Translations under genes and position numbers: made by a program
DNA from: a virus
Strand: one strand, 5' to 3'
DNA length: 64,000 nt
Virus record (IMG/VR): IMGVR_UViG_3300018080_000009
Location: 40,015 to 104,014 of that record
Shown: in pieces, positions 59,054 through 64,000 of the stretch
How the letters are laid out: every line of letters starts with the position of its first letter
Numbering within the stretch: the stretch's first letter is position 1
The notes under the pieces: generated by a model
Seen by the model: only the letters and a program-made list of their open reading frames with translations
Databases searched by the model: none
Told to the model about the DNA's origin: nothing

Positions 59054-59362
59054 GTGTTTGATAAGAAAACAGAGGAAATGATACCAGCATTGAGGAAGTA
59101 CATTGTTTTTGACTACAGTGGACGTCAATTAACGGTTTTGAGTAGGGATTCGGTACTTTCTAGGGAAAAATTCTTAAGAGAGAGGTATCTATCTGAAAAG
59201 AGAAGAGCAGATGAGTTTGAGTCCATTAATGTAAGACTAAGACATGATGAGCAATTAGCTACCAAGGCACTGACTTATTTGGCTGGTAAATTGTCTACGG
59301 ATGAAAAGATTTCCAGTGATTGGATTCAAGAAGCTTTGAAACGATGTAAAGCAAAACAGTAG
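59054..59362 (+). CDS. Hypothetical protein (GTG start)
   Basis: 102 residues, TAGGAG before a GTG. Helical, charged (EKFLRERYLSEKRRADEFES). Unknown. Confidence 0.5.
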   Translation: MFDKKTEEMIPALRKYIVFDYSGRQLTVLSRDSVLSREKFLRERYLSEKRRADEFESINVRLRHDEQLATKALTYLAGKLSTDEKISSDWIQEALKRCKAKQ

Positions 59363-59375
59363 AAAAATGCAAATA

Positions 59376-59510
59376 GGAGCAGTAGCGAAATGGCAGATGC
59401 TAGTGCATACATGGTATTAGTAAGAGGTGTCTCGACTAATATTGTACAGGGCTCTTATCTAGTTTGAGTATGCAGGACTAGATGTGCAGATTCGAATCCT
59501 GACTGCTCCA
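59376..59510 (+). ncRNA. 135-base tRNA-like RNA with potential pseudoknot
   Basis: GGAGCAGT pairs with ACTGCTCC (8 bp) like an acceptor stem, followed by A73. A D-arm-like TAGC/GCTA and a T-arm-like CAG-ATTCGAATC-CTG are present. Between them lie two hairpins, each with a perfect 7-bp stem and a 13-base loop (59415-59441 and 59457-59483). TGCATAC at 59404-59410 is complementary to GTATGCA in the second loop (59468-59474). Could be an intron-bearing or degenerate Leu/Ser-type tRNA, or a distinct tRNA-like RNA. Confidence 0.55.
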
Positions 59511-59552
59511 CCGTTCATGTAAGTTTGTTCTGACATATTTAAGGAGGTAGTT

Positions 59553-59861
59553 ATGACCCTGAAAGATAGAGTTTATAGGGTTTCGGAGGAACACTTTGAG
59601 AAGTTCGCTAAGTTGAAAAAACGATTTGGAGTTTCTTTCAAAGATTTAGATGCATTTGGAACCAAGGAACAGCTTCAGAAGCTTTTTGATGAGGATGAGC
59701 ATCTGAATCAGATACCTCTTAAAAAATTTGATGCCTATGCTCCTTGGTATCAGAGATGGGACATGGGTGATGGTACGTCTATGTCTTTGGCTGAAGTCAC
59801 TTGTTTAATAAAGCATTGTTTAATAACGGAAGTTATTGGAGCCAGATTTGAGTGCAAGTAG
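59553..59861 (+). CDS. Hypothetical protein
   Basis: 102 residues, strong AAGGAGG site. Helical N-terminus (EEHFEKFAKLKKRFGVSFKD). No signature. Confidence 0.55.
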   Translation: MTLKDRVYRVSEEHFEKFAKLKKRFGVSFKDLDAFGTKEQLQKLFDEDEHLNQIPLKKFDAYAPWYQRWDMGDGTSMSLAEVTCLIKHCLITEVIGARFECK

Positions 59862-59874
59862 AAAGAAAAAGATA

Positions 59875-60075
59875 ATGTCAAACGTGTATGTAGAAATGAA
59901 GAATGGTGAGAAGAAAGAATTTTTGCATCGGGGAAGAGCTGGGGGCTCTTATACAGTGAGTTTGAGGCTGGTAGAAGGGTGGGCCATTATAGAGGATGAA
60001 TGGGGTAAGACAACAGCTATTCCCAGGGAGGACATAAAGGAGATTCGAACAGAACCTCACAGAAGGGGCTGGTAG
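59875..60075 (+). CDS. Hypothetical small beta-rich protein
   Basis: 66 residues with an Sm/SH3-like strand pattern (RAGGSYTVSLRLVEGWAIIE), end basic. The first ATG after the previous stop is used; the ribosome site is weak. Confidence 0.5.
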   Translation: MSNVYVEMKNGEKKEFLHRGRAGGSYTVSLRLVEGWAIIEDEWGKTTAIPREDIKEIRTEPHRRGW

Positions 60076-60077
60076 CC

Positions 60078-60401
60078 ATGTGTCAGTATAATTGGTGTGA
60101 GATTTGTCAGTTAGATTTTTCTCAATGGGTAGATCCGTTTACTTATGCTTGTAAGCCGAAGCCAGAGAACTATGCTGAGATGCTGGTAAAGGCTGCGGAG
60201 AGATATGAGGAGAATCGTAAGAGATTTTGTCCGATTGAAAAGTATTGGCCTCCAAGGAAATTGGGAGCAGAAGAATCATTGCTTAGGGCTGCACGAGGGA
60301 CAGGAGTATGCCCAGATGAATTAGCGTTTTATATAAACAGTGATCAGTATCAGACTGAACGTCTTGAAGAGGAATATGCAGACTACATTTCTGCACAGTA
60401 G
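60078..60401 (+). CDS. Hypothetical Cys-containing protein
   Basis: 107 residues. N-terminal CQYNWCEICQ plus later Cys residues could bind zinc. Unknown role. Confidence 0.5.
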   Translation: MCQYNWCEICQLDFSQWVDPFTYACKPKPENYAEMLVKAAERYEENRKRFCPIEKYWPPRKLGAEESLLRAARGTGVCPDELAFYINSDQYQTERLEEEYADYISAQ

Positions 60402-60449
60402 TAGAAGACAAGTGGTAGCTATGGTTGCTGCCGAGGAAAGGAAAAGGAT

Positions 60450-60887
60450 ATGAGCGAGGAAACAAAAAGGATAATTGAAATTAATGGCGTAAAGCTCGAA
60501 GTAGATCTCAGAAATGCCAAGCAGATCAATCAGTTCAAAATAGGGGATAAAGTCAAGGTTTTAGTACCAGGCTATAATGATCAGATTGAAATTTGGCCTG
60601 GGATGATAGTTGGTTTCGATGATTTCAAAAGTCGTCCAGCAATTGTGGTAGCCTATTTGGAAACGAGTTACAATTCTGCTTCAATTAAGATAGTTTACGT
60701 CAGTAACGATTCTAAAATAGAAATAACGGCAGCGGACGAATTCTGGATACCGATAACCAAGTCGAATGTTATCGATATTATGGACAGGGAGATTAACAAA
60801 AAAGAACTCGAACTTATTGATCTGCAAAATAAGAAGGAATTTTTTCTCAAGCGATTTGGGAAATATTTTCCGGCAGAATCGGAGTAA
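60450..60887 (+). CDS. Hypothetical protein with SH3-like segment
   Basis: 145 residues. IGDKVKVLVPGYNDQIEIWP and MIVGFDDFKSRPAIVVAYLE suggest a small beta-barrel; the C-terminus is a charged helix. Confidence 0.5.
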   Translation: MSEETKRIIEINGVKLEVDLRNAKQINQFKIGDKVKVLVPGYNDQIEIWPGMIVGFDDFKSRPAIVVAYLETSYNSASIKIVYVSNDSKIEITAADEFWIPITKSNVIDIMDREINKKELELIDLQNKKEFFLKRFGKYFPAESE

Positions 60888-60890
60888 GCC

Positions 60891-61391
60891 ATGGAAATAA
60901 CATGCAAAATAGAGTGGATTCATGAGGATGAAGGTTTAGATGAAGGCATTCAACGCAGAATCATTGATAGAGTTGTCGAAAAGATTTCGAAGGAAGCTTT
61001 AGACCAGTTGATGGAGAAGATTTCTGCTCAAATGGCGGAAAGAGTAGATGAGATGATAAACTCTATTCTAGAGAAGTTTATGTCCAAGGAGATCATGGTC
61101 ACGGACAATTGGGGAGATATTCAAGAAAAATATGAGAGTGTGAATGAGCTTTTGAAAGCTAAGTTTGACGACTACATGACAGTTGGTGTGGACTTGAATG
61201 GTAGACCAGTTAAGGGTAGATCATGTGGTGGGAAGCCTAGAATAGAGTATGTTTTAGACAGAAAAATAAGCGAAGCTCTAGTCAGTATGGAGAATTTAAT
61301 AACTCGAGAAGTAGATAAAAAGCTCAAGATAATGAAGGAAGAGGCTACGAAAGAAGCTGCTGTAAAGATAGTTGAGAAAATGAATCTCTAG
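60891..61391 (+). CDS. Hypothetical helical protein
   Basis: 166 residues, helix-rich, with an inner Gly/Arg loop (DLNGRPVKGRSCGGKPRIEY) that recalls a family of small phage proteins of unknown role. Confidence 0.55.
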   Translation: MEITCKIEWIHEDEGLDEGIQRRIIDRVVEKISKEALDQLMEKISAQMAERVDEMINSILEKFMSKEIMVTDNWGDIQEKYESVNELLKAKFDDYMTVGVDLNGRPVKGRSCGGKPRIEYVLDRKISEALVSMENLITREVDKKLKIMKEEATKEAAVKIVEKMNL

Positions 61392-61459
61392 GTTCCTTAG
61401 ATACTGAAAATCATTAAGACATTTCGTCTAATTCAGATATTGACAAAATGGAGTAAAAG

Positions 61460-61762
61460 ATGAGTTACACAGAACTATTGGGTTTTAAGAAGGGTGAAGT
61501 GGTTGTACTGAAGCGGTACACGAATTCGTACGGATCTGCTCCAATGATTTGGACTGCGTTGTGGGACAAGTACGTGAGAACTCCAGACATGGCTGAATGG
61601 GATACGTGGTTGACTGGAGATGACAGCAAGCTTTGGGCTTTGGCGGATGACGATAGGCTTTCCTCGATGGAGAAGGTGGTCTTGGTAGCGACCTTTGACA
61701 ACCATGTGGTCAAGATAGAGGATGCCAAGAAGCTAGCCAGGTGTTTTGAGGAATTTGAATAG
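61460..61762 (+). CDS. Hypothetical protein
   Basis: 100 residues, compact and Trp-rich (WTALWDKYVRTPDMAEWDTW). Unknown. A TTGACA just upstream is too close to the start to be its promoter. Confidence 0.5.
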   Translation: MSYTELLGFKKGEVVVLKRYTNSYGSAPMIWTALWDKYVRTPDMAEWDTWLTGDDSKLWALADDDRLSSMEKVVLVATFDNHVVKIEDAKKLARCFEEFE

Positions 61763-61770
61763 GAGGAAAC

Positions 61771-62082
61771 ATGGTAAATATAGGACCATGCCCATTTTGT
61801 AAATGCACCAATGTATTGGCCACTGTTCACCAGGGATTGTACTTTGTATTTTGTAATGGATGCCGGGCTAAGGGTCCAAAGTCTGAGACTGAGGAGTTGG
61901 CTGTAGAACTCTGGAATAACGGTTCTCAGGATGAAGAGAAGTCGTTGTTAGAGAGTCGAGTGAAGAAAATAGATGAGCTTAAAGAGCAGATAACAAGGCG
62001 ATATGAAATGCCTCCGCTCGGTTGTAGAATGTATGGAAGAGCATTTTTCTATGCTGAGATTAAAGCGCTTCTAGAAATATAG
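61771..62082 (+). CDS. Lar-like restriction alleviation protein
   Basis: 103 residues. The N-terminal half, GPCPFCKCTNVLATV, then FCNGCRAKGPKSET and AVELWNN, is the Lar-family zinc ribbon (CPFC...CxxC...GP...WN). Lar of Rac prophage eases type I restriction; many homologues are untested. Fits with the DNA modification genes as a second anti-restriction layer. Confidence 0.65.
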   Translation: MVNIGPCPFCKCTNVLATVHQGLYFVFCNGCRAKGPKSETEELAVELWNNGSQDEEKSLLESRVKKIDELKEQITRRYEMPPLGCRMYGRAFFYAEIKALLEI

Positions 62083-62091
62083 GAGGAAAAG

Positions 62092-62292
62092 ATGCAGGTA
62101 TTTAATGAAGAAACCCTGGGTAAGAGAAAGGGCAAGCACATGCTTCTTCTAGATTCTAAGGAAGCAAGAATATTCATAGAAATGGCTGAAGAAGCTTGTA
62201 AGCACAATAAAAGGAAGGGAACTTGGAAGAAGGTATTTAAAGGTCTGGAAGATAAATTGTACTGTTATTATCTGACCAGTAGGAGGAACTGA
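62092..62292 (+). CDS. Hypothetical small basic protein
   Basis: 66 residues, AGGAGG site, helical and Lys-rich (EEACKHNKRKGTWKKVFKGL). Unknown. Confidence 0.5.
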   Translation: MQVFNEETLGKRKGKHMLLLDSKEARIFIEMAEEACKHNKRKGTWKKVFKGLEDKLYCYYLTSRRN

Positions 62293-62297
62293 GTATT

Positions 62298-62738
62298 ATG
62301 AGTGATTTAGAAAGAATAGTAGAGTTTGAGCCTGCTTTTGACAAGAGACACAAAGATCCGTCCAAGAATTACGGTATTCATGGTGTGACTTTGAAGATGC
62401 TCTTAAAAGGTGAGAAAGGGGCAGTTCAATTCGTAGTGTACACGAATTGGCAATTGCCTCATGTGACTGAAGAGCAATTGAGAAAGCCTGCAGATCTTGT
62501 CTCTAAGAGAGTTCTGTTTCTGCCAATGCCAGCAGATCTTGGGTATCATTCTCCAAAGCCCATGTATGAGGATCAGTCTCCAATTACAGAGGAGTGTCCG
62601 TATTTAGATGGGAAGAGATGTTACTATGATGGGAGTGGTTTAAATGCGGAGAGAATATTTGATGTCCTAGTAAAAGAGGGTGATAAAGGAGTGTGGAGGG
62701 AATTGGAAAAGTACTATAAGGACACGTTTTCTGAATAA
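62298..62738 (+). CDS. Conserved phage protein of unknown function
   Basis: 146 residues. GIHGVTLKMLLKGEKGAVQF, a Gly-Tyr-His-Ser-Pro pair and ECPYLDGKRCYYDGSG recall a widespread small phage/prophage protein type. Last gene before a long non-coding region. Confidence 0.6.
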   Translation: MSDLERIVEFEPAFDKRHKDPSKNYGIHGVTLKMLLKGEKGAVQFVVYTNWQLPHVTEEQLRKPADLVSKRVLFLPMPADLGYHSPKPMYEDQSPITEECPYLDGKRCYYDGSGLNAERIFDVLVKEGDKGVWRELEKYYKDTFSE

Positions 62739-63489
62739 TAGAGTATTGTCTGAGTATCTGGTCACGAATAAGGGTTTTGAAATTGACAAAGCACAATAAG
62801 TCTAAAATCCCGAAAATTGCGGCGAGAATAAAAAGGTCTTGTCAACTAATAAGAAATAACTAACTAAATACACCATAAGAATACCTGTAAACCATTGGAA
62901 TCCAAGTAACTACTTTTCTAGACCTATCCTACATATATCGCCATAATCCAATCTGGCCCTTAGCCTATCTTTGAATGTTGCCATATGACCATGTTACCCG
63001 ATACTGCCTTACAACGTATGTGTAGCATTTTCGTCTAGTATAGAAAGACTAATGATTTGGCGTAGTTATGGACCCCTTGATTTAGCAAATAATTCTCTGG
63101 AGGGAGTTATTTGTGGGTGGTTTAGGGCTGATATTTTCAAAAGTGAAAGGTAAATAGTGGGTGGTTACTTGATATAGGTTATGGATTTATATTTTTCATG
63201 ATTTGTCTATTTTCTGGGCAGGTTTGGTGATTTTTGAGGGTCTTTTTAAGGTATTATTCATTTATTCGGGTATTGAGGGTTTATTCCGAACGGATCTGGA
63301 AAAATGGCGATACTTTCTAAGGGGGTGCATTCGACTTTGGGGGCCAAAAATTCGAATAATGTTAGTTATGGTAAGCAAAAATAGGGCTGAGAAGTATATA
63401 AGACCAGAAATGTGAAAGAAAAGTTGACCGATTTCTAAAAGCTTAATGATTACTTAAGTTACGAGAGCAAGAAATGTGGGTAGCAATGC
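62739..63489 (+). other. Long intergenic region with strand-composition switch
   Basis: No convincing gene in about 750 bases. The left part is C-rich on the + strand (62941-63000: 18 C, 9 G), opposite to the coding bias of the window; the right part is G-rich (63121-63180: 17 G, 3 C). The switch lies near 63050-63090, next to a strong hairpin. Possible origin of replication, packaging or transcription boundary. Confidence 0.4.
63086..63113 (+). other. 12-bp hairpin at the composition switch
   Basis: CAAATAATTCTC pairs with GGGAGTTATTTG through 12 positions, two of them G-U, with loop TGGA. It is followed by TGGGTGG, not by a T-run, so it is not a standard terminator. Confidence 0.45.
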
Positions 63490-63518
63490 TTGACAAAACT
63501 TTTTTGGATTATTATGCT
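63490..63518 (+). promoter_or_regulatory. Sigma-70-type promoter, TTGACAAAAC family
   Basis: TTGACA and TATGCT are 17 bases apart. It lies within an open frame that starts at 63474, showing that the gene's true start is downstream. Confidence 0.68.
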
Positions 63519-63554
63519 GTATATATGGACGGAACAACAAATAAGGAGGCTAAG

Positions 63555-63893
63555 ATGGCTAGGAAGCACTTGGACAAAAGATGGAGTCAATTAGAGGATA
63601 AGCTCTCAGAGGTCTTGGGGCAGGAAGTCAGATTTAGCGTGAAATACGAAGATCATAATCTGAGCAAGAAGATAAGTCTCAATGGTGAGGATTTGATTGA
63701 GCACGCCGGTATTTTCCAAAGGGTTTTCAGTAAAGCTTGGATTGAGGGTTATGGTCGGGAGGATATAGGACGGACGGTAGTGATTCTGAATCTTAAGTGG
63801 AGTCAAATCAGTGGTGGTCGGAATGGTACAGAGCTGATGTCGGGAGTTTACCAAAGAGGCGAATGGGAATTTACAGTAGTAGGGGAGGAATAA
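63555..63893 (+). CDS. Hypothetical protein
   Basis: 112 residues from an ATG with AAGGAGG 6 bases upstream. The longer frame starting at 63474 would overlap the promoter and is rejected. The protein has a helical N-terminus and a beta-rich rest (VRFSVKYEDHNLSKKISLNG). Unknown. Confidence 0.6.
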   Translation: MARKHLDKRWSQLEDKLSEVLGQEVRFSVKYEDHNLSKKISLNGEDLIEHAGIFQRVFSKAWIEGYGREDIGRTVVILNLKWSQISGGRNGTELMSGVYQRGEWEFTVVGEE

Positions 63894-63894
63894 G

Positions 63895-64000
63895 ATGAAA
63901 TTCAGGAAAGAAATTGATGAAAATGGTGAATTCTGGGGGGTAGCAACTATTCCGATGAATTGGGGAAGCTGCGAAATTTGTAAGAAGCCAATTCCGAGAG
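63895..64000 (+). CDS. Partial protein with CxxC, cut by the window end
   Basis: The ATG follows a GGGGAGG site by one gene overlap and opens 35 codons to the window edge. SCEICKKPIPR suggests a zinc-binding protein. Confidence 0.5.
   Translation, partial: MKFRKEIDENGEFWGVATIPMNWGSCEICKKPIPR

Noticed and set aside
61441-61465. TTGACAAAAT just before the gene at 61460
   Set aside because: A promoter here would place the -10 inside the coding sequence.
62784-62815. TTGACA in the long intergenic region
   Set aside because: Spacing gives AAATCC or similar as -10; too weak to call.
63203-63415. 70-codon + strand frame in the long intergenic region
   Set aside because: TTG start without ribosome site, unusual composition and no domain; more likely chance in non-coding DNA.

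Overview
The window looks like an internal 64 kb stretch of a large tailed-phage genome. Every convincing gene is on the + strand. Genes are short, tightly packed and often overlap by 1-20 bases (ATGA, TAATG). Most starts carry an AGGAGG-type ribosome binding site. The content is replication, recombination, nucleotide and DNA-modification genes plus dozens of small unknown ORFs. No terminase, capsid, tail or integrase gene is recognisable, so structural genes probably lie outside. The host is likely a diderm bacterium: there are an i-spanin-like protein and a lipobox protein. The lipoprotein has an Asp/Thr/Ser-rich linker and an Lcl/DUF1566 domain, an architecture I associate with deltaproteobacterial/myxobacterial lineages; this host guess is inference.

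Region 1 (1-19787) holds a holin-like protein, a PolX-like nucleotidyltransferase, an endonuclease V-like repair enzyme and a MazG-like pyrophosphohydrolase. It then carries the replisome and recombination set: a winged-helix initiator candidate behind a promoter plus attenuator-like hairpin, a DnaC-like loader, DnaB-like helicase, DnaG-like primase, SSB, family A DNA polymerase, SF2 helicase, RecA and a RecB-type nuclease. An amidase endolysin sits inside this block. Region 2 (19818-27413) carries the lipoprotein, QueC, a ParB-like protein and several conserved phage unknowns. At 27500-28160 there is a structured RNA cluster with tRNA-Thr, tRNA-Asp and a Val-like tRNA whose anticodon arm is enlarged.

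Region 3 (28174-41459) has nucleases, a sigma-70-type factor, a RuvC-like resolvase, a SpoVS-like protein and the main DNA-modification island: QueD, QueE, FolE, HAD hydrolase, radical SAM/SPASM protein, two glycosyltransferases and a DpdA-type DNA transglycosylase. With QueC this is a complete GTP-to-preQ0 pathway plus the enzyme that puts 7-deazaguanine into DNA. The embedded glycosyltransferases and radical SAM gene suggest a further, possibly glycosylated, 7-deazaguanine. This is my best candidate for an undescribed system.

Region 4 (41472-64000) is accessory: a spanin-like pair, a histone H1-like protein, a methyltransferase, two adjacent radical SAM genes and a Lar-like anti-restriction protein. 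It includes a cassette of small genes (54934-58502) sharing a near-identical start sequence. It also holds several unusual non-coding elements: a 181-base RNA domain closed by a 24-base inverted repeat (43434-43614), a G/U-rich tract ending in a tRNA-His-like minihelix (48322-49019), a 135-base tRNA-like element with a potential pseudoknot (59376-59510), and a long intergenic region with a strand-composition switch (62739-63554). Six copies of a TTGACAAAAC promoter divide the window into transcription units. Three genes look interrupted: an amber codon at 37252 and single-base frame losses in A-runs near 47180 and 57975.
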